A stretch of 64,000 nt of DNA from Cellulosilyticum lentocellum DSM 5427 (GCF_000178835.2 NC_015275.1:1695001-1759000); one strand, 5' to 3'. Shown: positions 50,982-60,767, counted from the stretch's first letter. Translations and numbers: made by a program. The notes: a model not told the origin generated them from the sequence alone.

Positions 50982-51681
50982 TCAACTCCATAAATACATT
51001 TTCTAAACTTTGATTACCAATAACATCAGCTACTTTACCTTTTGCCATAAGTTTGCCTGCTTTAATAATGGCAATTTGGTCACAGAGCTTTTCTGCTACC
51101 TCTAAAACATGAGTGGAAAAGAAAATAGCAGAGCCCCTATCGCAAAACTCTCGCATCAGCTGTTTTAAGGTATGACTGGCCTTAGGGTCAAGTCCGACAA
51201 AAGGTTCATCCAGCACTAAGAGTTTAGGGGAGTGAATAAAAGCAGAGATTAAAGCTAACTTTTGTTTCATACCATGAGAGTAACTGGCAATCAGGTCTCC
51301 TAGGTAAGGTGTAAGTTCAAAAGCCTCACTGTATTTTTTGATTTGATTTTCTCTTTCCTTGGTTGACATACCAAATAGGTCAGCAATAAAACTTAAATAG
51401 TCAATACCTGTAAAAGCATCATACAGATCAGGATTATCAGGAATATAAGCAAGGGTTTGTTTACAAAGCAGAGGCTCTGATTTGATAGAATGACCATTGA
51501 CAAAAATATCTCCTTCCGTTAAGTCTAAAATGCCTACGATGGCTTTAATGGTGGTCGTTTTACCTGCACCATTATGACCGATAAAACCATAGATTTCGCC
51601 TGATTGTACATCTAGAGAAAGTTGGTCCACGGCCTTATGTCCATTTTTATATGATTTACTATAATTCACAATACGTAGCAT
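50950..51681 (-). CDS. ABC transporter ATP-binding protein
   Basis: 243 residues: Walker A GHNGAGKTTTIKA, signature SYSHGMKQKLALIS, Walker B KLLVLDEPFVGLDP and switch His in FFSTHVLEV. The type (ABC-2 exporter ATPase) fits the downstream permease. The ribosome site on the minus strand is GGGGGCG before ATG 51681. A long inverted repeat lies in its promoter. Confidence 0.9.
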   Translation of the reverse strand: MLRIVNYSKSYKNGHKAVDQLSLDVQSGEIYGFIGHNGAGKTTTIKAIVGILDLTEGDIFVNGHSIKSEPLLCKQTLAYIPDNPDLYDAFTGIDYLSFIADLFGMSTKERENQIKKYSEAFELTPYLGDLIASYSHGMKQKLALISAFIHSPKLLVLDEPFVGLDPKASHTLKQLMREFCDRGSAIFFSTHVLEVAEKLCDQIAIIKAGKLMAKGKVADVIGNQSLENVFMELIDNESLSNIN

Positions 51682-51708
51682 AGGAGCGCCCCCTTTATTA
51701 AAATATAA

Positions 51709-51749
51709 AAATTATATTTGTTATATATATTGTATAACAAATATAATTT
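51709..51749 (-). promoter_or_regulatory. 17-bp perfect inverted repeat upstream of the ABC exporter
   Basis: The arms 51709-51725 (half-site AAATTATATTTGTTATA) and 51733-51749 are exact reverse complements, separated by 7 bp. The position, 28-68 bp before the ATPase start codon, is where a repressor would sit. No regulator gene is adjacent. Confidence 0.55.
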
Positions 51750-51826
51750 ACTAAGTCAATAGCTTTTTATTTTTATAGTTAGAACAAGAAGAGAAAATCG
51801 GGCCTTTTTATGTCGCTAAAAAAAGC

Positions 51827-53830
51827 TTAAGTATCGAACTTAAGCTTTTGGTACCAAGTAGCATAAAGAGCAATTTTACTAGGTAGAGTGGCGTATAAAC
51901 TTCCTAAACGAGCTTTGGTAAGTTTAATTGTTTCGGATAATAAGGAGGGCATTTCGGCAAGTGGCTCGCCATAATAATCGACATAATAATCATTTTTAGC
52001 TTCATGCTTAGCATGAGTAACAGCTCCGTATTTAGGACCAATGATGGTACTTGTACCTGGATAAGTAGCTAAAATATCACCCGCTTTACCATATTCTGTT
52101 CCGCTTAGATTAGCAACCAAAATAAAAATACTGTTAGTATCAGCCACATACTCCAGTTGGTTTTTGTAAGCCATTTTGAAGTAAGGTGAACTCTGATCAG
52201 TGTGAAGGGTAGGTGAATCATGAGTAGCATTTAAGACGATTTGACATCCCATACCTGCATAATACCGAATGAGTTCTGTAGAAAGTTCATCATCTATACA
52301 AACACCTATTTTGCCAAATTCAGTTTCAATGATAAAAGGTGTTTCGCCTGTTTCATACCAAGAAGAACTTGGATCAGGATGAATTTTTCGATACGAGCCA
52401 ATAATGCCTTGGGGACCAATAATAGCTAAAGCATTATAAAATTTATCATCCTCTGCTTTTTCAGGCATGCCTAAAATTACATAAAGGTTGTACTTTTTAC
52501 AAAGAGCTGCTATTTCCTGAGTGGAGGGCCCAGGAATAGATTCAGCTAAAGTTTCTTGCATAGTAGAAGTACCATTTTCATCTAAGCTATAACCAGACAG
52601 TGCAAGCTCTGGAAAGAGGAGAAGCTTTAGGCCATCTTCCCCAGCTTTTATAATAGCTTCTTTAATCTGATTTAAATTATCAGTTTTATTACCCCATACG
52701 GGAGTAAAGTCCATAACACCCACACGAACCTCAGCAGTAGAAGGCTCTTCTTTATCAGCAGAAGCTAAAAAGGTGTACCAAGTCTGATAAAGAGCAGGTT
52801 TATACATTTCGGTAGAAAAGCCTTCCAAAGTGGCTAAACTTAAATCAAGGGTAGCTAAATAAAGACCTTCCTCATCATTAAGTGGTTTAGCAGGAATATA
52901 AGGGGAAGAAGCACGAACACCGTAATAAGTAGAAGGTAAGTCTTTTGAACTACCAGAAGGCCCAACGATGACACTACCTCCAGGAAAGGTATTATCAGCA
53001 ATCGTACGATCAATAGGAGCAGTTTCTTCACCAATTAAATTAGCACTCGCAATATAAAGACCGTTAGTATTAACAACACCTTCTAAACGATTGGTATAAT
53101 ACCAAAACCATTTAGTCATATCATTACTAGCGCCACCATAAGCCTTTGAACTTGCTGTAGGATTTAAAATAAGTTTGCAGCCTTTAGCGCCATAATAACG
53201 ACTAAGTTCTGGATAAGCATAGGTGTCATAGCAAATACTAATACCTATAGGTCCCCATTTTGTGTCGAGTACAAAAGGATCACTACCAGCTACGCACCAA
53301 GAAGTTTCTGGTTCAATGGGGTTGATTTTTCTATAAGTACCTTCTACACCAGAAGGAGAGATAATGGCAGCAGCATTATAAACAGTATCATTACTAGGGT
53401 CTCTTTCCGGCAGTCCATAGACCACATACATATTGTATTTTTCACATAAGCCAGCAATTTGATTAGAAGAAGCTAGAGGGTCTAAACTAGGAACGGTTTC
53501 AGCTAATTGAACATGCATTTTTTCATTTTTTCTAAGTCCGTTTAAGTAAGCGCCATCGCGTTTTTCTTCATCTGAATAACCGGTTAAAGCAAGTTCAGGA
53601 AAAACAAGAATATTAACACCGTGGGTAGACGCTTCTTCAATATAAGTTTTCATTTGTTCGATATTAGCTGCCTTATCACCCCACTCACTATGGAAATTAA
53701 CAACACCTACCACAATAGAGTTTTGATAGGTAGTAGTATTAAAATAAAGAATAAATTTTAAAATAAAGATTAAAACAATAGCACATAAAGAAAAATATGT
53801 AAATAAATTGAGTTTAATTATTCTATTCAT
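51827..53830 (-). CDS. membrane-anchored tandem carbon-nitrogen hydrolase (double nitrilase)
   Basis: 667 residues. One N-terminal membrane helix (about 9-30), then two complete nitrilase-superfamily domains. Domain 1 (about 38-345) has the triad E79 (FPELALTGY), K168 (YRKINP) and C200 (ISICYDTY). Domain 2 (about 367-650) has E408 (FPELALSGY), K482 (YRKIHPD) and C511 (GVCIDDEL). Both could be active amidases outside or at the membrane. The substrate is unknown; peptide, amide or wall-linked amines are possible. Domains 1 and 2 are related and arose by duplication. Single gene. Confidence 0.88.
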   Translation of the reverse strand: MNRIIKLNLFTYFSLCAIVLIFILKFILYFNTTTYQNSIVVGVVNFHSEWGDKAANIEQMKTYIEEASTHGVNILVFPELALTGYSDEEKRDGAYLNGLRKNEKMHVQLAETVPSLDPLASSNQIAGLCEKYNMYVVYGLPERDPSNDTVYNAAAIISPSGVEGTYRKINPIEPETSWCVAGSDPFVLDTKWGPIGISICYDTYAYPELSRYYGAKGCKLILNPTASSKAYGGASNDMTKWFWYYTNRLEGVVNTNGLYIASANLIGEETAPIDRTIADNTFPGGSVIVGPSGSSKDLPSTYYGVRASSPYIPAKPLNDEEGLYLATLDLSLATLEGFSTEMYKPALYQTWYTFLASADKEEPSTAEVRVGVMDFTPVWGNKTDNLNQIKEAIIKAGEDGLKLLLFPELALSGYSLDENGTSTMQETLAESIPGPSTQEIAALCKKYNLYVILGMPEKAEDDKFYNALAIIGPQGIIGSYRKIHPDPSSSWYETGETPFIIETEFGKIGVCIDDELSTELIRYYAGMGCQIVLNATHDSPTLHTDQSSPYFKMAYKNQLEYVADTNSIFILVANLSGTEYGKAGDILATYPGTSTIIGPKYGAVTHAKHEAKNDYYVDYYGEPLAEMPSLLSETIKLTKARLGSLYATLPSKIALYATWYQKLKFDT

Positions 53831-54025
53831 ATAAAAAAATCCTTTTCATTGTGATGATTTTAGTATAAACATACAAGATATAAATGGCAATATTTATGTC
53901 AATGATGAAAGGACATTAGAAAATAAACGAGTACCCTTATTCTGATACTAAGGGAACTGAGTTCCCCTAGTAGGAAGAGAAAAACACTAAAGTACGCCTG
54001 CTATATAAATAGGTTAATATAATTC

Positions 54026-54751
54026 TTATTTTTTAAAACGATAAAAATAAGGTGTAGTGGTATGATCAATGGCTTTAAAGATATAGCCTTCTTGTTTGTA
54101 GTAAGTGATAATATCATTTAAAGCTAAAGCAGTATTTTTATTATTGCCGTTACAATGAGCTAAAATAATGCGACGCATACGACCATCTTGACATTTTTTT
54201 GCATTTTTCACAAAAGTAGAAGGGGGTAAGGTACCTTTAATACCATCTTGTAAATCAACGTTCCAGTCATAAATACAGTATCCTTTGGCGCAAAGAGCGT
54301 TATAGAATTTAGTATTAAGTCTACCAGCACTACCGCCAGGAAAACGAATGGCTTTAATATCTAAATGAGTTCCTAAGGTTTCGTTAATGGTAGATTTAAC
54401 CTTTTCCATTTCCATAATAAAGGATTCAGGATTTTTATAAATAATCTTGAAGTTGTGACTATAAGTATGAAGGCCAATACCGTGGCCTTCTTCATAAATG
54501 CGTTTTAAGATTGCTTCACGACCTTTGATTTCTTTGCCTACTATAAAGAATGTAGCTTTTACATCATTTGCTTTTAAAACATCTAAAATCTGTTCTGTTA
54601 CTTTAGGTGTTGGCCCATCATCAAAAGTAAGATAAACAACTTTTTCATCTGTTTCTTGAGGAGGAGTTATGCTGCTAGCTGAAAGTGAAAAAGGAAAAAT
54701 AAAGCATAAGCTAAGAAGAAGTAAAAATAAAGTTTGAATAATACGCTTCAT
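54026..54751 (-). CDS. polysaccharide deacetylase (CE4), secreted
   Basis: 241 residues with a signal peptide (LFLLLLSLCFIFPFSLSAS) and a NodB domain: VVYLTFDDGPTP (metal and catalytic Asp), GLHTYSHNF (two metal His), RFPGGSAGR and late ILAHCNG. Such enzymes remove acetyl groups from peptidoglycan or chitin-like polymers. It fits with the envelope genes nearby. The deacetylase and the double-nitrilase gene are separate transcripts. Hairpins CCCTTA/TAAGGG (53934-53954) lie behind it. Confidence 0.9.
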   Translation of the reverse strand: MKRIIQTLFLLLLSLCFIFPFSLSASSITPPQETDEKVVYLTFDDGPTPKVTEQILDVLKANDVKATFFIVGKEIKGREAILKRIYEEGHGIGLHTYSHNFKIIYKNPESFIMEMEKVKSTINETLGTHLDIKAIRFPGGSAGRLNTKFYNALCAKGYCIYDWNVDLQDGIKGTLPPSTFVKNAKKCQDGRMRRIILAHCNGNNKNTALALNDIITYYKQEGYIFKAIDHTTTPYFYRFKK

Positions 54752-54925
54752 TACAAAACCTCTCTTTCATAAGTCATATTTGTTTAGTAGTATGCGTAAG
54801 TTAAATGAAAAATATTTACTTGATAAAAACACCTTGATTTATATAAGAATATGCAGGCTGTCTATTGTAATCTATAGATGAAAAATGTATAATAACTATA
54901 ATATAAGCAAAAGGGGATGAAGCAT

Positions 54926-55126
54926 ATGAGACTTGATTTTTGCCCAACTTGTGGGAAACCACTTGTAAGAATCACTACTAAAACAGCATTTTACAAGGCA
55001 GTATGCTTAGATTGTGAAATGACATACAAGCTAAGTGGTGAATTACAAGGACTAGAAACTATTAAGTTTAAACCAAGTTCGCCTTCACAAATGACAGAGG
55101 CAGCTATGAATAAACAAAATCAGTAA
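54926..55126 (+). CDS. small zinc-ribbon-like protein
   Basis: 66 residues: FCPTCGKPL near the start and VCLDCEMTY after about 20 residues give a four-Cys ribbon; the tail is hydrophilic. ATG 54926 is chosen over 54917 because AAGGGGA then lies at the right distance. No function known. An imperfect hairpin at 55138-55177 (CTCAATCTCTAAC / GTTAGAATTGAG) ends it. Confidence 0.7.
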   Translation: MRLDFCPTCGKPLVRITTKTAFYKAVCLDCEMTYKLSGELQGLETIKFKPSSPSQMTEAAMNKQNQ

Positions 55127-55274
55127 TATTTGGGTATTCTCAATCTCTAACGATGGTGTTAGAATTGAGGATTTTTAATTTATACAGAAATTAATCTTTT
55201 ACAGTATAAGAAAGGCATAGATAGGCCTATAATGATAGTAAATGACACTATAATGACTTGATAAGGAGACCGAC

Positions 55275-55943
55275 ATGAAACAGAACTACATACCAGAAGT
55301 AACTAGTAACCTTAGAAAAAACTATGTGAAAGTACCAGAAGCCACACGGTTATGTAGTGGTATTCGTATCTTTGGAAAGCGTATTAAGTCTTTTATTTTT
55401 ACAACAGATGTTGCTATTATTAAAAATAATAATGCAGATGCGGTTATGGCAGTATACCCTTTTACCCCACAGTCTACGATTACTCAAGCCATTTTAGCAG
55501 TATCAGATATTCCAGTAGTATGTGGCGTAGGTGGTGGATTAACTCATGGTATTCGTTCCGCTAATATTGCCTTACATGCTGAATTTCAAGGTGCTATAGG
55601 TGTTGTTTTAAATGCCCCAGCACCTCATGAAACGATTACTCATGTAAAACAACACATTGATATTCCAGTTATCGTAACGGTTGTAAGTCGTGATGCAGAT
55701 ATAGCAGGTAAAATTGCAGCAGGTGCTGATATTATCAATGTAAGTGGTGGGAAACAAACGGCTGAGATTGTAAAAGTTATTAGAGCTCAATATCCAGAAT
55801 TGCCGATTATTGCAACGGGGGGACCGACAGAGGAAACAGTAAGAGAAACAGTTGAAGCAGGCGCTAATTGTATTACCTATACGCCACCTAGTAATACAGA
55901 ACTTTTTAAAGCTAAAATGAGTATTTATCGTATGGAAGAATAA
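55275..55943 (+). CDS. TIM-barrel protein of uncertain function
   Basis: 222 residues that read as an alternating strand-helix barrel: VVCGVGGGLTHG, IPVIVTVVSRDADIAGKI, GADIINVSGG and PELPIIATGGPTEETV. The GG-containing ends of the last strands form a phosphate-binding pattern as in KDPG aldolase or ThiE relatives. No catalytic lysine or metal motif can be named. AAGGAG precedes ATG 55275; single gene with a terminator at 55952-55998. Confidence 0.7.
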   Translation: MKQNYIPEVTSNLRKNYVKVPEATRLCSGIRIFGKRIKSFIFTTDVAIIKNNNADAVMAVYPFTPQSTITQAILAVSDIPVVCGVGGGLTHGIRSANIALHAEFQGAIGVVLNAPAPHETITHVKQHIDIPVIVTVVSRDADIAGKIAAGADIINVSGGKQTAEIVKVIRAQYPELPIIATGGPTEETVRETVEAGANCITYTPPSNTELFKAKMSIYRMEE

Positions 55944-55951
55944 GAAATATG

Positions 55952-55998
55952 ACCAGTAGTAATGACTTCACTAAAGAAGCTGCTACTGGTATTTTTAT
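55952..55998 (+). terminator. terminator after TIM-barrel gene
   Basis: ACCAGTAG pairs with CTACTGGT, followed by ATTTTT. Confidence 0.75.
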
Positions 55999-56171
55999 GC
56001 CATCCTTTTACTACTAAGCTCACTAACAGTTACATGTAGTTTTTCAAAATGACTAATAGTATATGAATTTAATAGGCTCGGATGGTTACTTTCAAACAAG
56101 TATTTAGTTATAATAAAGCAAAGAGGAAATCCTAAAAATAATATGAACGTTTGATATAAAGGAGCGGAGAA

Positions 56172-56837
56172 ATGGCTAAGATTTTAATTATTGAGGATGA
56201 TGTCAAAATTAGGACAGAGTTAAGTAACCTATTAACTTGCTATGACTATGAATGTATTCTGATTGAATCTTTTGAACATGTAATAGAACAGGCCTTAAGT
56301 AGTGAAGCAGATCTTATTTTATTAGATATTAATTTACCTTATGTAGATGGTTATCATATTTGTAAAGGGATTAGAGCAGCTTCGAGTATCCCCATTATTG
56401 TTGTCACTAGTAGGGATAGTGAAATGGATGAATTAATGAGCATGAATCTAGGTGCGGATGATTTTGTGACCAAGCCTTATAATATCCAAATTTTATTAGC
56501 ACGTATAGCTTCAGTTTTAAGAAGAACTCAGAGACACCAAGAACTTAAAGCCATTACTTACAAAGGGTTAACTTTAGATTTATCTCAAAGTAAAGTTAGT
56601 TTTGAAAATCAAGAAGTAGAACTGACAAAAAATGAACTTCGCATTTTACATTTGCTGATGAAGCATCAAACAACCATTGTATCTAGAGATGAAATCATGA
56701 ATGAACTTTGGCAATCAGATGAATTTGTAGATGACAATACTTTGACCGTTAATATTAATCGATTAAGGCGTAAATTAGAGGATGTAGGGGCTAATGATTA
56801 TATCATGACAAAACGTGGTCAGGGGTATCGTTTATGA
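56172..56837 (+). CDS. bceR: response regulator, OmpR type, BceR-like
   Basis: 221 residues: receiver domain with acidic pocket IIEDD and phosphoacceptor D52 (LLDINLP), switch Lys in VTKPYN, and C-terminal winged helix (ELTKNELRILHLL; DDNTLTVNINRLRRKLED). Overlaps the kinase gene by 4 bp. With the downstream ABC genes it forms a bacitracin- or lantibiotic-type resistance module. Confidence 0.92.
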   Translation: MAKILIIEDDVKIRTELSNLLTCYDYECILIESFEHVIEQALSSEADLILLDINLPYVDGYHICKGIRAASSIPIIVVTSRDSEMDELMSMNLGADDFVTKPYNIQILLARIASVLRRTQRHQELKAITYKGLTLDLSQSKVSFENQEVELTKNELRILHLLMKHQTTIVSRDEIMNELWQSDEFVDDNTLTVNINRLRRKLEDVGANDYIMTKRGQGYRL

Positions 56838-57847
56838 GCTTAAAAGATTATTTAAAGGATAGAAGTTTAGATTTAATGATTAAGGCTTTTGTTTTTATAT
56901 TTATAGCAGCCTTATTAAGTGTACTTGATATAGGTGGTTATGCTATTGGCTTTATTATGAGTATTTTAATAGGTGCTGAATGGTTGGTGTTTTTACATAG
57001 TTATCTAAGAAAATATCATTTTTATAAAAAATTAGCGAAACAATATGAGGGGTTGGAGAAGAAATATCTGTTATCAGAGGTAATGGAAAGACCTACCTTT
57101 GAAGAGGGTGTTTTTTTGTATGATTTGTTTCGAGGAACTACTAAAAGTATGAATGATCAAATTGCTCTTTATAAATACTCAGCCAAGGAGTATAGAGAGT
57201 ATATCGAGACTTGGGTTCATGAAGTGAAAACACCTATTGCAGCTAGTAGACTAATGTTGTCTAATCATCCTTCATCTATTTCAAAAAGCTTGGGCGAAGA
57301 AATGGACAAAATAGAAGGTTTTGTTGAGCAGGCGCTATTTTATTCAAGAAGTAGCGATGTGGAAAAAGATTATATTATAAAGAAGGTAAATCTAGAAAGT
57401 CTGGTTAAAGCAAGTATTAAAAAATATTCGAGAGTACTCATAGAACATAAAATAGCCATTGAATTAGGAGGATTAGATTATAGTGTTTATACAGATAGCA
57501 AGTGGATGGACTTTATATTAGGACAAATCATTGGTAATGCTATTAAGTACCGAAGTAATCATCCTCAGCTTTCTTTTAAAGCAACCATCTTAGAAAATAG
57601 CATTGTTTTGCAGATACAAGACAATGGTATTGGCATTAAAGAAACAGATTTATCAAGAGTATTTGACAAAGGTTTTACAGGAGAAAATGGTAGACGCTAT
57701 AGCAAGTCTACAGGTCTAGGACTTTACCTTGCAAAAAAGCTTTGTAGCAAGCTAGGACTAGAAATAGGCATTAGGAGTACAGAGCAAATAGGAACTACCG
57801 TTAGCATTGTTTTCCCTAAGAGTAAAATGCATCTATTGGTTTTGTGA
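56834..57847 (+). CDS. bceS: sensor histidine kinase, intramembrane-sensing, BceS-like
   Basis: 337 residues. Two closely spaced N-terminal helices (about 16-57) leave almost no extracellular loop, as in BceS kinases that sense through the ABC transporter. The phospho-acceptor is H129 in WVHEVKTP. ATP-binding boxes are IGNAIKYRS, QDNGIGIKETDLSRVFDKGF and TGLGLYLAKKL. Followed by the transporter genes after an 89-bp gap that contains a likely regulator box. Confidence 0.92.
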   Translation: MSLKDYLKDRSLDLMIKAFVFIFIAALLSVLDIGGYAIGFIMSILIGAEWLVFLHSYLRKYHFYKKLAKQYEGLEKKYLLSEVMERPTFEEGVFLYDLFRGTTKSMNDQIALYKYSAKEYREYIETWVHEVKTPIAASRLMLSNHPSSISKSLGEEMDKIEGFVEQALFYSRSSDVEKDYIIKKVNLESLVKASIKKYSRVLIEHKIAIELGGLDYSVYTDSKWMDFILGQIIGNAIKYRSNHPQLSFKATILENSIVLQIQDNGIGIKETDLSRVFDKGFTGENGRRYSKSTGLGLYLAKKLCSKLGLEIGIRSTEQIGTTVSIVFPKSKMHLLVL

Positions 57848-57853
57848 CATTAC

Positions 57854-57870
57854 TGTAAGGTTATTGTAAG
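57854..57870 (+). promoter_or_regulatory. probable BceR box upstream of bceAB
   Basis: TGTAAG occurs at 57854-57859 and 57865-57870, an 11-bp period as used by OmpR-type regulators. A TAAAAT (-10-like) follows at about 57903. This would let BceR raise bceAB separately from bceRS. Confidence 0.45.
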
Positions 57871-57936
57871 TAAAAGCCATGGAGCCTGACTACTTAGAGA
57901 TTTAAAATAAAGGTATCAAAAAAAGAGGTGAAAACA

Positions 57937-58704
57937 ATGGAGAATATATTAAAGGTAAGTCATATAGAGAAATACTATGGCACAAGAGGAAATATTACAC
58001 AAGCTGTAAATGATATTAGTTTTGAAGTAGAATCGGGTGAATTTATAGGGATTATGGGAGCTTCAGGAAGCGGTAAAACAACACTTCTCAATTGTATTGC
58101 TACTTTAGATCAGGTTACTTCAGGTCATATTTTAATTAAAGGGAAAGATATTACTGCTTTAAAGAGTAAGAAGCTAGCTAGCTTTAGAAGAGAGGAGCTA
58201 GGTTTTATTTTTCAAGACTTTAATCTGTTAGATACCTTGACTGCTTATGAAAACATTGCGCTAGCGTTAACCATTATTAAGACGCCAGCAAAAGCTATTG
58301 ATGATAGGATTAAAGAAGTTGCTAAGAGGTTAGAAATAGAAGAGGTTTTAAATAAATACCCTTATGAAATGTCAGGGGGGCAAAAGCAAAGAATAGCAGC
58401 AGCAAGAGCGATTGTGACCAAACCTAGCCTTATTTTAGCAGACGAGCCGACAGGGGCTTTAGATTCAAAAGCAGCTAGGATGCTTCTTGAGAGCTTTGAA
58501 AAACTGAATAAAGAATTACAAGCGACTATTTTAATGGTTACTCATGATGCTTTTACAGCTAGCTACTGCAGTCGTATTTTATTTATTAAAGATGGAAAGA
58601 TTTTTAATGAAATTCATCGTGGTAACCGTAGTAGAAAAGACTTCTTTAATCAAATCATTGAGATTGTGACGTTACTAGGGGGTGACTTAAGCAATGTTTT
58701 TTAA
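57937..58704 (+). CDS. bceA: peptide-resistance ABC transporter ATPase, BceA-like
   Basis: 255 residues with Walker A MGASGSGKTTLLN, Q-loop FIFQDFNLLD, signature MSGGQKQRIAAARA, Walker B LILADEPTGALD and MVTHDAFTAS. ATG 57937 is preferred over GTG 57928, with AGAGGTG as ribosome site. MacB/BceA class. Overlaps bceB by 11 bp. Confidence 0.93.
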   Translation: MENILKVSHIEKYYGTRGNITQAVNDISFEVESGEFIGIMGASGSGKTTLLNCIATLDQVTSGHILIKGKDITALKSKKLASFRREELGFIFQDFNLLDTLTAYENIALALTIIKTPAKAIDDRIKEVAKRLEIEEVLNKYPYEMSGGQKQRIAAARAIVTKPSLILADEPTGALDSKAARMLLESFEKLNKELQATILMVTHDAFTASYCSRILFIKDGKIFNEIHRGNRSRKDFFNQIIEIVTLLGGDLSNVF

Positions 58705-60712
58705 GTTAGCGATTAGTAATGTGAAAAAAAGCATAAAAGATTATTTAGTTTATTTTTTGACCTTAAGCTTAAGTGTTTGCATTTTTTATATTTTTAACGC
58801 CATTGACAGCCAAGAAGTTATGCTGAATATCTCCAGTTCTCAAAAAGAAATCTTAGATCTTTTATCAGTAAGTATAGGTTATGTATCTATTTTTATTTCA
58901 GTAGTCCTAGGATTTTTAATGGTATATGCCAATAAATTTTTAATTAAAAGAAGAAAAAAGGAACTAGGTTTATATCTCACACTAGGAATGAATAGAGGGA
59001 CTGTTTCTAGAATGCTGATTTTAGAGACCTTTATTATTGGTTTGTTTTCTTTGGGTACAGGATTATTAGTAGGTATTTTTGCCTCACAGGCTTTATCTGT
59101 CGTAACGGCTAAGCTTTTTGAAGCTAATTTAAAAGCTTTTGTATTCATTTTTTCTAAAGGGGCTTTTTTAAAGACGATTTGCTATTTTAGTATCATATAC
59201 ATTATTATTATGATTTTTAATACCATGACTATTTCTAAGTGTAAGTTGATCGAACTAATTTATTCCGGCAAAAAAAATGAACGCCTACGAGTAAAGCGTA
59301 TAGGCGTTTCAGTAATTTTATTTATTTTAGCAGTTATGAGTTTAGGCGTAGCGTATTATCTTATTTTAGAAAATGGCTTAATGCGTATCAACGAGCAGTT
59401 TATTTGTTCTATTGTATTGGGGATTGTTGGAACCCTTCTTTTCTTTGTATCATTAGGAGGCTTCTTAATTCGTTTAGTGGAAACAAGTAAGTCTGTTTAT
59501 TTTAAGGGACTAAATTTATTTGTCTTAAGACAGCTTAATCATAAAATTAACACTGCTTTTGTATCAATGTCAGTCATCTGTATCATGCTCTTTTTAACCA
59601 TAGCAGGCTTAGCTAGTGGCTTTTCAGTAGCAAGAGCATTTAATGGGGAGTTAGAAACTTTAACGCCTTTTGATGCTACCTTTGAGGCTTATAGTGCTTA
59701 TAAAGGAGAGCTAGGCTTAAAGGAGGGTATTCAAGCGAGCCTGGAAAAAACAGGTTTTCCTTTTAAGGAGCTAGTTAAGGAGTCTTCAGAACTTATCCTT
59801 TATCGTACAGAAGTAACCTGGGAAGACCTTTTAGGGGATATAGAGGAACTAGCTGCAATGGAAGCTTGGGAGTATACTAAGGAACAGCCTTTTTATGTGA
59901 TGAGTGCTACAGACTATAACAAAGCCTTAGAGATGCAAGGTCTAAGTCCTATTGAGCTAAAAGAAGATGAATTTGTGATGAACTGTAACTATGGTCAAAC
60001 CAAGCCTTATCTCAAACAGTTTTTAATAAATAAAGGGCAAATAACAATGAATGGCAAGCTATTAAAAGCAGCTACCAAGGAAGTACTTACTACTACTTAT
60101 GAAAATCAAAATATGGCTATGAATGTGGGAACACTAATTGTACCAGATCAATTTGTAGAAGAGGGAGACATTTATATTAGGATACTGAATGTTAATTACC
60201 CAGGAAATACACAGGAACAAGAAAAACTATTTAATACAGCCATTTATAAGCTATATCCAACCAGTGAAGTGAGACCGTATTCTTTGCTGATGACACGAAT
60301 AGGTATTTATGAGAATAGTGCGGGGCTATCAGCCATGGTAACTTATTTAACGATTTATATTGGTATGGTATTTCTTTTAGCTTGTGCAGCTATTTTAGCG
60401 CTTCAACAGCTTTCAGAAGCGGCAGACAATAGTGAGCGTTATGAACTGCTTAGAAAATTAGGGGCAGAAGAAGGCATGGTTAATAAAGCTTTATTTATGC
60501 AAATAAGTATTTATTTTATAATGCCTCTTGTTTTAGCGGTTATTCATTCGATTGTAGGTTTAAAAGTAGGAAGTGATGTGATTAGTATTTTTGGAGGATA
60601 TGAGCTAACTAATAATTTGTTTCTTGCAGCAGCTGTTATTTTAGTGGTGTATGGTGGCTACTTTATAGCAACTTATATGAGTAGCAAAAATATTATTAGA
60701 GCTAAACGTTAG
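58694..60712 (+). CDS. bceB: peptide-resistance ABC transporter permease, BceB-like
   Basis: 672 residues, FtsX-type. About ten hydrophobic helices with a large extracellular domain between residues roughly 315 and 525, where the peptide antibiotic and its lipid partner are thought to be recognised. The last part IGMVFLLACAAILALQQLSEAADN is the FtsX-like helix pair. It completes the BceAB exporter and passes flux information to BceS in studied systems. Confidence 0.92.
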   Translation: MFFKLAISNVKKSIKDYLVYFLTLSLSVCIFYIFNAIDSQEVMLNISSSQKEILDLLSVSIGYVSIFISVVLGFLMVYANKFLIKRRKKELGLYLTLGMNRGTVSRMLILETFIIGLFSLGTGLLVGIFASQALSVVTAKLFEANLKAFVFIFSKGAFLKTICYFSIIYIIIMIFNTMTISKCKLIELIYSGKKNERLRVKRIGVSVILFILAVMSLGVAYYLILENGLMRINEQFICSIVLGIVGTLLFFVSLGGFLIRLVETSKSVYFKGLNLFVLRQLNHKINTAFVSMSVICIMLFLTIAGLASGFSVARAFNGELETLTPFDATFEAYSAYKGELGLKEGIQASLEKTGFPFKELVKESSELILYRTEVTWEDLLGDIEELAAMEAWEYTKEQPFYVMSATDYNKALEMQGLSPIELKEDEFVMNCNYGQTKPYLKQFLINKGQITMNGKLLKAATKEVLTTTYENQNMAMNVGTLIVPDQFVEEGDIYIRILNVNYPGNTQEQEKLFNTAIYKLYPTSEVRPYSLLMTRIGIYENSAGLSAMVTYLTIYIGMVFLLACAAILALQQLSEAADNSERYELLRKLGAEEGMVNKALFMQISIYFIMPLVLAVIHSIVGLKVGSDVISIFGGYELTNNLFLAAAVILVVYGGYFIATYMSSKNIIRAKR

Positions 60713-60735
60713 TAGAGTAAATATAAGAGTATAAA

Positions 60736-60767
60736 AAGAAGGCTTATACAAAAATAAGCTTTTTTTT
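60736..60767 (+). terminator. terminator of the bce operon
   Basis: AAGGCTTAT pairs with ATAAGCTTT, followed by eight Ts. Confidence 0.8.
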
